NCBI GenBank assembly: GCA_007127625.1
Contig: SKYZ01000452.1
Location: 1-5,136, forward strand
DNA length: 5,136 nucleotides
From: Aquisalimonas sp.
GTDB lineage: Bacteria; Pseudomonadota; Gammaproteobacteria; Nitrococcales; Aquisalimonadaceae
Direction of reading: 5' to 3'
Notes under the pieces: generated by a model
What the model was told of the DNA's origin: nothing
Databases searched by the model: none
Seen by the model: the letters and a program-made list of their open reading frames with translations, nothing else
Made by a program: the position numbers and the translations under genes
In this document: positions 1-5,136 of the stretch, piece after piece
How positions within the stretch are numbered: position 1 is the first letter of the stretch
Layout: each line of letters begins with the position of its first letter

Positions 1-387
1 AATGCCGGGCGTGGCTTCATGTTCTCCCTGGGATGCATCCAGTCCCTCAGCTGCCATACCGACAAATGCCCCACGGGTGTCGCGACCCAGGATCCGGGGC
101 GCAACCGGTCCCTGGATGTCAGGGACAAGGGCGAGCGCGTCTACAACTTCCACGCCAACACCCTCGCGGCGCTGGGCGCCATGCTCTCCTCGGCCGGGGT
201 GAGCAACCCCCAGCAGTTGGACGCACGGCACCTGCTCAGGCGGATCTCCGGCGCCCGCTTCGCCTCCTATGAGGCGCTCTTTCCCGCACTCACCAACGGC
301 CAACTCCTAAGGGAACTACCGGAATTGACCCCCTTCGACACGGACTGGGAAAGAGCCCGGGCCGAGTCCTTTGCGCCTGCATTCTGA
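1..387 (+). CDS. FMN-binding glutamate synthase family protein, C-terminal part (5' truncated by window)
   Basis: The frame is open from base 1 to the TGA at 385-387, giving 128 residues of a longer protein. Near the start, window residues 11-24 read GCIQSLSCHTDKCP. The cysteines at 12, 18 and 23 (C-x5-C-x4-C) have the spacing of the 3Fe-4S ligands in glutamate synthase. The next segment, TGVATQDPGRNRSL followed by DKGERVYNFHANTLAALGAML, is typical of the end of the FMN-binding (beta/alpha)8 synthase domain. Family members transfer ammonia nitrogen to 2-oxoglutarate, or act as related FMN/Fe-S oxidoreductases, in the cytoplasm. The protein ends only about 105 residues after the cluster, so the GXGXG domain of full-length GltB is missing. 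This fits the short YerD-like or archaeal-type class, so I give no gltB symbol. The true substrate is unknown. The stop is followed by 217 nt without a gene and no obvious terminator. Confidence 0.9.
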   Translation, partial: NAGRGFMFSLGCIQSLSCHTDKCPTGVATQDPGRNRSLDVRDKGERVYNFHANTLAALGAMLSSAGVSNPQQLDARHLLRRISGARFASYEALFPALTNGQLLRELPELTPFDTDWERARAESFAPAF

Positions 388-535
388 GCGCTGCGTCGTC
401 ACGATCCGACAATGCGTAATCGAGGCGCCGAGCAGCTGACTCGAAAACAATCCGGACATCTACGCATGGCGGACTGTTCGAAAACGATTTATTCAGAAGG
501 AACGCCGGACTCTTTTCCAGCTCTCTTAGCTACGC

Positions 536-545
536 CGGGATCCCG
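536..545. repeat. 10-bp perfect palindrome upstream of the HiPIP gene
   Basis: CGGGATCCCG is self-complementary without a spacer and is followed by six A residues (546-551). It lies about 60 bp upstream of the HiPIP start, where a promoter or operator would be expected. I could not find a good sigma-70 -35/-10 pair next to it, and a chance palindrome in GC-rich DNA is possible. The rest of 388-604 holds no gene I can support. Confidence 0.25.
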
Positions 546-604
546 AAAAAAGCGGCGAACGTTGTCGAACAGCATTGTCCGTTCTCAGCACAAGGAGTCA
601 TCCC

Positions 605-934
605 ATGACAGCCAGCAATCACGATCCCGAGCGTCGCCGCCTGCTCCGCTATGTCGCTTTCGGAGCTGCCGCACTGCCCCTTGCGACTCTTGCACCGCTC
701 TCCCGACCGGCTCGGGCGGATCTCCCGCGCGTCGACGAGAGCAGCGACCAGGCACAGCAACTGAACTACGTCCACGATGCCGACGCGGACGCCGCCGCCA
801 ACCGCGGCGACGGCGAGTATTGCCGTAACTGCCGTCACTTCAGCAACGAACAGGACGGCTGAGGCGAGTGCCCCTTCTTCCGTGGCAACCGCGTTGCCTC
901 CACAGGCTGGTGCGCCGTCTGGGGCCCGGCGTAA
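605..934 (+). pseudogene. High-potential iron-sulfur protein (HiPIP) interrupted by an in-frame TGA
   Basis: ATG at 605 follows AAGGAG (592-597) with 7 nt spacing. The N-terminus is a Tat signal: ERRRLLRYV at residues 9-17, a hydrophobic stretch, and a likely ARA/D cleavage after residue 38. The mature start (LPRVDESSDQAQQLNYVHDA) is typical of HiPIPs, small periplasmic carriers that pass electrons to reaction centres or terminal oxidases through one 4Fe-4S cluster. Cys73 and Cys76 (YCRNC) are the first two ligands. Codon 86 is TGA (860-862). Without any frame change the sequence then continues GECPFFRGNRVASTGWCAVW, supplying Cys89 and Cys103, and ends at TAA 932-934. Counting the TGA as one residue, ligand spacing is C-x2-C-x12-C-x13-C, as in short HiPIPs. 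The product would be 109 residues, about 71 mature. Homologues usually have Trp just before this G-x-C, so a TGG-to-TGA change is the simplest cause. Stopping at 862 would leave an 85-residue product lacking two ligands, presumably non-functional. A sequencing error is also possible. Confidence 0.85.
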
Positions 935-958
935 CGCGCTCGTAAGGCACCGCGCGGC

Positions 959-1004
959 GCCGCACCCATTCCTGGGAGCAGGGCGCCCCCGCGTGCGGCC
1001 TTTT
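959..1004 (+). terminator. Possible intrinsic terminator after the HiPIP gene
   Basis: GCCGCAC (959-965) pairs perfectly with GTGCGGC (993-999), followed by C and TTTT (1001-1004). The 27-nt interior can form a small second hairpin (CCTG/CAGG). The site lies 25 nt after the HiPIP TAA, where a terminator is expected. The long loop and short T-run make it weaker than the terminator after the porin. Confidence 0.4.
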
Positions 1005-1099
1005 CATGGCCATTCCTTTTGCAATCCGCGCCCGGGCGGACTGGCAATTAACTCCCGCATTCCTCTTCATCAACTGTTCAACATTCCCTGAGTAAAGCT

Positions 1100-1136
1100 A
1101 CGTAAGTACTGACACGTAAGTGGTTTCGCGAATACT
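1100..1136 (+). promoter_or_regulatory. Candidate porin promoter overlapped by a repeated octamer
   Basis: CTGACA (1109-1114) matches 5 of 6 bases of the sigma-70 -35 box. With a 16-nt spacer it is followed by AATACT (1131-1136), 4 of 6 for the -10 box. Transcription would begin near 1143, giving a leader of about 65 nt. The octamer ACGTAAGT occurs at 1100-1107 and again at 1114-1121, one copy just upstream of the -35 and one overlapping its last base. That arrangement suggests binding sites for a regulator, which is inference. The promoter match is only moderate. Confidence 0.35.
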
Positions 1137-1167
1137 GCCGCACAACCCGCCGGGCGTAGCTTCACAG

Positions 1168-1184
1168 GTGGTTGTTTAAACCAC
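1168..1184 (+). promoter_or_regulatory. Leader hairpin / palindrome just upstream of the porin Shine-Dalgarno
   Basis: GTGGTT (1168-1173) and AACCAC (1179-1184) form a 6-bp stem around a GTTTA loop. The same bases contain the 8-bp palindrome GTTTAAAC (1174-1181). It ends 7 nt before the GAGGAGG ribosome-binding site (1191-1197), so it could act as a DNA operator or as an mRNA leader hairpin. Neither role is shown by the sequence alone. Confidence 0.3.
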
Positions 1185-1207
1185 ACACGTGAGGAGGAGA
1201 ACGCAAC

Positions 1208-2371
1208 ATGTCTACAACAACTCTCAGCAGGACCACCGCAGCCGCAATTTCCACGGCGCTTCTTGTCGGCGGAGCCAGCGCGCACGCGCTGGAAACGCAG
1301 ATCGGGGATACGACCGTCACGTTTGGCGGTTACGTCAAGGCGGACTTCATTCATAACTTCGATGAGGACGGAGGTGATCTGTTCTTCCCGAACAATATTC
1401 CGGTCGAGGGAGATACCCGGTCTGCCAACGAGGGCGGCAGTGGCGCCACCAACTTCCACGCCCGTGAAACCCGCATGAGTCTCGCGACCTCTACCCCGAC
1501 CGAGCGTGGCGACGTCAACACACTGATTGAATTTGATTTCTTCAGGAACCCGCTTGGCTCCGGCTTCGATCCCGAGATCCGGCTTCGGCATGCGTTCGTC
1601 GAGTGGAACGGAGTGATGGCCGGCCGGTACTGGTCCAACTTCATGCCGCTGGTGGCCCTGCCGTCCACGCTGGATTTCCACGGCCCGGCCGGGTACATTT
1701 TCGTGCGGCAGACCCAGTTGCGCTACACGCATCAACTGCCTGAGAACAACCAGTTGGCGGTGTCAGTGGAGAGGCCCAATTCCGCCATTTCCGGAGACAT
1801 CCCGGGCGAGTCGAGCCAGCTGAATTCCATCCCGGATTTCACGGCCCAGTTCAGTGGTCGCCAGGGCGGGCTCGCCTACGCGCTCTCGGGCGTTCTCACG
1901 TTCCCCGAGGTGGAGGGCGACACCGACGACGACACCAACGGCTGGGGCGTCTCCGCCAACGCCGGCTACACCTTCCCCACTGGCACCCGAATCGGCGGGC
2001 AGGCGAGCTACGTGGACGGGGCCAACCGCTACATGCTCGGCAGCGCAGGCTTTTTCACCAATGCGTTTATCGAGGATGGCAGCATCGAAACGTTCAGCGA
2101 ACTGGGGCTGATGGGGTTCATCAGTCAACCGTTCTCCCCCACAGTCACTGGTACGCTGGCTGTCGGCTATGTGGACACGGACACCGGCAATGACACGGAT
2201 GCAGCTGGCATCCTGCAGGACGAGGTGACCAGCATTCATGCCAACGTTCAGTGGCAGCCGGTGGATCGCCTGACCTACGGCCTGGAGTACCAGTGGGGCG
2301 AGCGCGAGCTTTCCAACGGCAACGACAACAGCATCTCGCGTCTCCAGGCATCGGCGAAGTGGAGCTTCTGA
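1208..2371 (+). CDS. DcaP-like trimeric outer-membrane porin
   Basis: This 387-residue protein starts at ATG 1208 after a strong GAGGAGG (1191-1197). The Sec signal peptide has Arg8, a hydrophobic core near residues 11-24, and an AHA/L cleavage site after residue 27. The mature protein opens with a beta strand (VTFGGYVKADF) and ends in KWSF; the terminal Phe is the usual signal for barrel insertion by BamA. Segments typical of the DcaP family are GDLFFPNNIP, TNFHARETR (81-89), LRHAFVEWNG (126-135) and GPAGYIFVRQTQLRYT (near 159-174). Family members form trimeric outer-membrane channels for small, often anionic, solutes such as dicarboxylates; the substrate here is unknown. There is no N-terminal coiled coil, which some DcaP proteins carry. 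Acidic loops (for example EGDTDDDTNG) fit a halotolerant host but are also common in porins. It appears to be a single-gene unit between its own promoter candidate and a strong terminator. Confidence 0.9.
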   Translation: MSTTTLSRTTAAAISTALLVGGASAHALETQIGDTTVTFGGYVKADFIHNFDEDGGDLFFPNNIPVEGDTRSANEGGSGATNFHARETRMSLATSTPTERGDVNTLIEFDFFRNPLGSGFDPEIRLRHAFVEWNGVMAGRYWSNFMPLVALPSTLDFHGPAGYIFVRQTQLRYTHQLPENNQLAVSVERPNSAISGDIPGESSQLNSIPDFTAQFSGRQGGLAYALSGVLTFPEVEGDTDDDTNGWGVSANAGYTFPTGTRIGGQASYVDGANRYMLGSAGFFTNAFIEDGSIETFSELGLMGFISQPFSPTVTGTLAVGYVDTDTGNDTDAAGILQDEVTSIHANVQWQPVDRLTYGLEYQWGERELSNGNDNSISRLQASAKWSF

Positions 2372-2400
2372 TCGGGTAACCTTCGCGCCTGACTGACCTG

Positions 2401-2436
2401 AAACCCGATGTCGCAAACACGCAACATCGGGTTTTT
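2401..2436 (+). terminator. Strong Rho-independent terminator of the porin gene
   Basis: AAACCCGATGT (2401-2411) pairs without mismatch with ACATCGGGTTT (2424-2434), an 11-bp stem. The 12-nt loop can add a GC/GC pair. The stem runs into TTTTT (2432-2436). It lies 29 nt after the porin stop. The A-rich 5' side means it could also work weakly in the reverse direction. Confidence 0.92.
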
Positions 2437-2484
2437 CATTCCAGGCAACGGTTTCTACTTAGCGACAATTACGCATGGTTCACC

Positions 2485-2520
2485 CGGCGAACTACACCAA
2501 TAATTTCCGTATGTTCGCCG
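2485..2520. promoter_or_regulatory. 8-bp inverted repeat flanking a -10-like hexamer
   Basis: CGGCGAAC (2485-2492) is exactly complementary to GTTCGCCG (2513-2520). The 20-nt centre contains AATAAT (2499-2504), 5 of 6 for a sigma-70 -10 box. No good -35 box sits at 16-18 nt upstream (TTCACC at 2479-2484 is only 14 nt away). This may be an operator over an activator-dependent promoter for the small lipoprotein gene, or an mRNA hairpin. Confidence 0.3.
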
Positions 2521-2576
2521 CTCATGCCAAAGCCTCCGCGGGCGCAGGCATGGCACCGTCAATCGGGAGGTGTGCC

Positions 2577-2867
2577 ATGAGAATCCCATTCGTCCTTATC
2601 GGAACAGTCCTGTTGCTCGCCGGCTGCGCGAGCCCGGGGACTGCACCGTCACGGCGCCCGTCATCACGCGTCACACCCCCGGCACCGGGTGGGTCTGCGC
2701 TCCCGTGTCGGCCTGCGTTCGCGCTGGTGACGCTGCAGGCACCCGGACCGGCCGCAGTCCGGTCCTTCCCCGGAGCCGGCGGCCCCCCCCTCAATGGAAA
2801 CCGGCGGGACAGCCTGAAGGAGCAGTACGTACTCTTCCTGATAGGGCGCCAGGCAGGCTCGGGTTAG
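2577..2867 (+). CDS. Putative small lipoprotein, family not recognised, frame uncertain after the signal peptide
   Basis: ATG at 2577 follows GGGAGG (2565-2570) with 6 nt spacing. The first 19 residues, MRIPFVLIGTVLLLAGCAS, form a clear lipoprotein signal with lipobox LAGC and Cys17 as the lipidation site. Ala at +2 favours the outer membrane. The 96-residue product then becomes rich in Pro, Ala and Arg (19-67) and ends more plausibly (RRDSLKEQYVLFLIG). I do not recognise a family. Between about 2639 and 2720 the frame starting at positions 2 mod 3 has clearly higher G/C in third positions and encodes DCTVTAPVITRHTPGTGWV, whereas this frame looks poor there. A lost base in the GGGG run (2636-2639), and a compensating slip further on, for instance in the C8 run (2783-2790), could explain this. 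It may therefore be a frameshifted gene. The start and lipobox are seen directly; the body is not secure. It lies 71 nt before the phospholipase start. Confidence 0.45.
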   Translation: MRIPFVLIGTVLLLAGCASPGTAPSRRPSSRVTPPAPGGSALPCRPAFALVTLQAPGPAAVRSFPGAGGPPLNGNRRDSLKEQYVLFLIGRQAGSG

Positions 2868-2923
2868 ACTGTGCCATGTCGTTCGGGTGATGCAGGCATC
2901 CCGCGAAGTATCCGGACCTGAGC

Positions 2924-2930
2924 AGGAAGG
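2924..2930 (+). promoter_or_regulatory. Shine-Dalgarno that sets the phospholipase start
   Basis: AGGAAGG lies 7 nt before ATG 2938 and 4 nt before the adjacent ATG 2935. No comparable site precedes the earlier in-frame starts GTG 2887 and ATG 2890. It therefore supports 2938 (or 2935) as the start. Confidence 0.6.
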
Positions 2931-2937
2931 GCCTATG

Positions 2938-4074
2938 ATGGCAGCAGATCAGCCCGACGAGGACGGCGTCCCTTCCTATGAACGAACCGCACTTCTGCTG
3001 CAGGGCGGCGGTGCTCTAGGGAGCTATCACCACGGGGTCTACCAGGCCCTCGCGGAGGCCGGCTACACCATGGACTGGTTCGCCGGAACCAGCATCGGCG
3101 GCATCCAGGCGGCGATACTGGCCGGGAATCCGCCGGAGCGGCGCCTGGAGCACCTGGAGACCTTCTGGAACCGCATTGCCTGGCCGCAGTTGTGGCCGGC
3201 GCCGCCGCCGGATCACCCGGCGCGCAAGTGGATCAACCTCTGCCACGCGATGTTCACCATGGCCTGGGGACAGCCCGGCTTTTTCCGGCCGGACTGGCAG
3301 GGCCCACTGCCGCTGCCATGGAAAGGGGACGGCCAGGTACACTACTACGACCTGACGCCGCTGAAGCACACGCTCAACGAACTGATCGACTTCGACTACC
3401 TGAACCACTCCGGCGCGCGCCTGAGTCTCGGGGCCGTGGACGTGGAAAGCGGCCGTCACGTCTACTTCGACAGCAACCATCAGACCATCGACGTGCGCCA
3501 TGTTCTCGCCTCGGGCGCCCTGCCCCCCGCCTTTCCCGCCATTGAAATCGACGGCCGCCGCTACTGGGATGGCGGGCTTCTGTCCAACACGCCGCTGAGC
3601 GTCGTCCTGGAGGACAACCCGCGTCGCAGCACCCTGTGTTTCATGGTGGACCTGTTCGATCCCCAAGGCACGACACCCCAGGATCTGGATCAGCTGGAAG
3701 ACCGCCGCAAGGACATCATCTACGCCAGCCGGGCCCACACCCAGATCGAGGATCACCGCCGCATGCATGACCTGCGGCGCGCCGTCAGCATCCTGTTCGA
3801 CCGCTTGCCGGAGGCCGAGCGCGACAACCCCGAACTCGCCGATCTCAAGGCCCTGGGCTGTACCACCACCGTCAGCGTGGTGCACTTCGTCTACCCGGGG
3901 CAGGCGTATCGCTCCTGGGCCAAGGATTTCACGTTCCTCCCCCAGACCCTCGCCGATCACCGCTCGCGCGGTTACGAGGACGGTCTGGCGGCGCTGCACA
4001 AGCGCCCATGGAAACAGCGCCTCACGGAACACGCCGGGGCGGTGCGCTACGAGATCAACAGCCCCATGACATGA
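2938..4074 (+). CDS. Patatin-like phospholipase with DUF3734-type C-terminal region
   Basis: From ATG 2938 the product has 378 residues. The patatin hydrolase fold is evident. QGGGALGSYHHG (22-33) is the glycine-rich oxyanion-hole loop. GTSIGG (50-55) is the GXSXG nucleophile elbow with Ser52. WDGG (210-213) supplies the catalytic Asp211 of the Ser-Asp dyad. The C-terminal third, including VVHFVYPGQAYRSWAKDF (from about 313) and HRSRGYEDGLAAL, resembles the DUF3734 region found in many bacterial patatins of this size. Such enzymes hydrolyse acyl esters of phospholipids or other lipids; the natural substrate is not predictable here. There is no signal peptide or membrane segment, so it is probably cytoplasmic or peripherally membrane-bound. 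Alternative starts are ATG 2935, ATG 2890 and GTG 2887. The last two lack a ribosome-binding site and would add a poorly conserved-looking leader. The kinase gene follows after 64 nt in the same direction. Confidence 0.92.
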   Translation: MAADQPDEDGVPSYERTALLLQGGGALGSYHHGVYQALAEAGYTMDWFAGTSIGGIQAAILAGNPPERRLEHLETFWNRIAWPQLWPAPPPDHPARKWINLCHAMFTMAWGQPGFFRPDWQGPLPLPWKGDGQVHYYDLTPLKHTLNELIDFDYLNHSGARLSLGAVDVESGRHVYFDSNHQTIDVRHVLASGALPPAFPAIEIDGRRYWDGGLLSNTPLSVVLEDNPRRSTLCFMVDLFDPQGTTPQDLDQLEDRRKDIIYASRAHTQIEDHRRMHDLRRAVSILFDRLPEAERDNPELADLKALGCTTTVSVVHFVYPGQAYRSWAKDFTFLPQTLADHRSRGYEDGLAALHKRPWKQRLTEHAGAVRYEINSPMT

Positions 4075-4103
4075 ATGCCCATTCAGTGGTATCAATGAAC
4101 GGG
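4072..4103 (+). repeat. Overlapping alternative stem-loops between phospholipase and kinase genes
   Basis: TGAAT (4072-4076, including the stop codon) can pair with ATTCA (4081-4085) over a GCCC loop. Alternatively CCCATTCA (4078-4085) can pair with TGAACGGG (4096-4103) with one mismatch and a 10-nt loop. The two are mutually exclusive because they share ATTCA. No T-run follows, so this is not a normal intrinsic terminator. Confidence 0.25.
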
Positions 4104-4138
4104 ATGTGCACTCGCCGAACGAGCCCGAGGGGCGGTCC

Positions 4139-5136
4139 ATGACCCATGCATGGCAACAATGGCTGGACGTCCTCGAGCAACCTGCCTTCGTGCTGGACCC
4201 GGCCTCGGGTGCCATTGTTGCAGCGAATGCCAGGGCCGGTGAGATGACGGGGTTCCAGGACCATGAACTCTCCGGCCTGGCCATTCGCGACCTGCACCCC
4301 TTCGAGATGTCGCGGTTCAATGAGTTCGCGGAAACGGCCCTTGAGCGCGGCGTCCACCAGAGCCGCGGCCTCACGTGTCGCCATCGCGACGGTCACCATA
4401 TCGCCGCCGAAATCTGCGCTTCCCGTGTCGACCTGGGCGGCCGTTGCGGCCTCCTTGCCATCGTGCGCCCGTTCACCTCCGGCCAGCCGGTCACCACCCG
4501 GGAATCCGACCGTGAGGAGTCGGACCACGAGCAAAGCGAGTTCGCTATCATGCAGCACCGGCTGGCCGTCACCCGCCACCTGCTGGATCACGCGCCGGAA
4601 ATGGTCCTATGGGTGCGCCCGGATGGGGCCGTTGCCTACGCCAACATCACCGCCGCACGGCGTCTGAATATAGAGCGCAGCCGGCTGGAGCGGATGCGCA
4701 TCTGGGATCTCGACGCGCAGGCCGATCCGGCCGACTTCCCGGACAAGGTCGCCCGGTTCCGCAGTCAGGGCGGCGCCAGTTTCGAGACGGAAATGATCGA
4801 CGGCGCCGGCAATCGTTTCCCGGCATCCGTCACGGTGGAACTCGTCCAGCCCGGCGAGGACGAGTACCTGGTGAGTTTTTCCCGGGATATCAGCCGGGAG
4901 GTCCAGGCCCGGGAAGAGGCGCGGCGCTACCTGAGCGAACTTGCGGCGGTGGCCCGGCGAACGTCCATGTCGGAAATGGCCTCGGCCCTGTCCCACGAGA
5001 TCAACCAGCCGCTGACCTCCATATCGACATACTGCCGCAGTGCACTACGCTTGCTGGACCGGGATCCACTCCCCCGTGATCGCCTCCGGCACGCGCTGGA
5101 GAACATTCTCAAGGGCACCGAGCGCACGGGACGCAT
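4139..5136 (+). CDS. PAS-PAS sensor histidine kinase, N-terminal part (3' truncated by window)
   Basis: ATG 4139 follows GAGGGG (4127-4132) with 6 nt spacing, and the frame is open to the window end (332 codons). PAS domain 1 spans about residues 8-110 (PAFVLDPASGAIVAANARAGEMTGF, then FEMSRFNEF). PAS domain 2 spans about 148-255 (LLDHAPEMVLWVRPDGAVAYAN, ending VSFSRDISREVQAREEA). A short coiled linker leads to a HisKA dimerisation domain whose H-box SHEINQPLTSI places the phospho-acceptor at His286. The HEINQPL motif is shared by FixL/TtrS/DctB-like kinases. The ATPase domain and any receiver domain lie beyond the window. No transmembrane segment is visible, so it is probably a cytoplasmic sensor. 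PAS 1 carries three cysteines (80, 93, 103); no haem-binding motif can be identified by eye. The signal and partner regulator are unknown. It may be co-transcribed with the phospholipase gene. Confidence 0.92.
   Translation, partial: MTHAWQQWLDVLEQPAFVLDPASGAIVAANARAGEMTGFQDHELSGLAIRDLHPFEMSRFNEFAETALERGVHQSRGLTCRHRDGHHIAAEICASRVDLGGRCGLLAIVRPFTSGQPVTTRESDREESDHEQSEFAIMQHRLAVTRHLLDHAPEMVLWVRPDGAVAYANITAARRLNIERSRLERMRIWDLDAQADPADFPDKVARFRSQGGASFETEMIDGAGNRFPASVTVELVQPGEDEYLVSFSRDISREVQAREEARRYLSELAAVARRTSMSEMASALSHEINQPLTSISTYCRSALRLLDRDPLPRDRLRHALENILKGTERTGR

Noticed and set aside
441..485. Repeat TCGAAAAC at 441-448 and 478-485
   Set aside because: Only two short copies, with no symmetry, no nearby promoter pair and no further copies noticed; likely chance.
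412..828. Open frame of 138 codons upstream of and across the HiPIP gene
   Set aside because: It has no ribosome-binding site, gives an Arg/Ser-rich sequence, and overlaps most of the first half of the well-supported HiPIP frame.
860..862. TGA read as Trp by an alternative genetic code
   Set aside because: The glutamate synthase, porin and phospholipase genes all end in TGA, and TGG is used throughout for Trp, so the standard bacterial code applies.
1029..1038. Palindrome CGCCCGGGCG
   Set aside because: Self-complementary GC strings are common at this base composition and it is not placed next to a promoter or start.
777..1091. Open frame of 104 codons over the end of the HiPIP gene
   Set aside because: It overlaps the HiPIP second half in another frame and has low-complexity Ala/Pro/Arg composition, typical of a shadow in GC-rich DNA.
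1070..1735. Long antisense open frame over the porin start
   Set aside because: It lies opposite a clear porin gene and has no recognisable domain; long antisense frames are expected at this GC content.
1763..2416. Second long antisense open frame over the porin 3' half
   Set aside because: It runs through the porin terminator hairpin and opposite the porin barrel strands, with no ribosome-binding site or family features.
3016..4374. 452-codon antisense open frame across the phospholipase and kinase start
   Set aside because: Both + strand genes have catalytic or domain motifs in frame; the antisense product shows none and is explained by codon bias.

Overview
The window is GC-rich DNA in which every supported gene lies on the + strand. 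It looks like a chromosomal segment of a gammaproteobacterium. A Tat-exported high-potential iron-sulfur protein (HiPIP), a DcaP-type outer-membrane porin and a short FMN-binding glutamate synthase together suggest a Chromatiales/Ectothiorhodospiraceae-like or related halophilic lineage. That placement is inferred from gene content and was not tested by any search.

Layout. Positions 1-387 are the 3' end of an FMN-binding glutamate synthase family gene, with its 3Fe-4S cysteine motif. Positions 388-604 hold no gene I can support, only a 10-bp palindrome and the ribosome-binding site of the next gene. Positions 605-934 are a HiPIP gene interrupted by one in-frame TGA at 860-862. The frame continues intact beyond it and supplies the last two cluster cysteines. 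Positions 935-1207 carry a possible terminator, a candidate promoter with a repeated octamer, and a strong Shine-Dalgarno. Positions 1208-2371 encode a complete DcaP-like porin, closed by a very clear intrinsic terminator at 2401-2436. Positions 2437-2576 contain inverted repeats around an AT-rich -10-like hexamer. Positions 2577-2867 encode a small putative lipoprotein whose reading frame is doubtful after the signal peptide. Positions 2938-4074 encode a patatin-like phospholipase with a DUF3734-type C-terminus. Position 4139 starts a soluble two-PAS histidine kinase that runs off the window just after its phospho-accepting His.

How they fit together. The genes do not form one obvious pathway. 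The porin is its own transcription unit, with a promoter candidate before it and a terminator after it. The phospholipase and kinase are separated by 64 nt without a convincing terminator and may be co-transcribed. The HiPIP would be a periplasmic electron carrier if the stop is an error or is read through, and is otherwise a freshly inactivated gene.

I see no CRISPR array, tRNA, rRNA, insertion sequence or defence cassette. The best candidate for a second look is the interrupted HiPIP. I found no convincing wholly new system.
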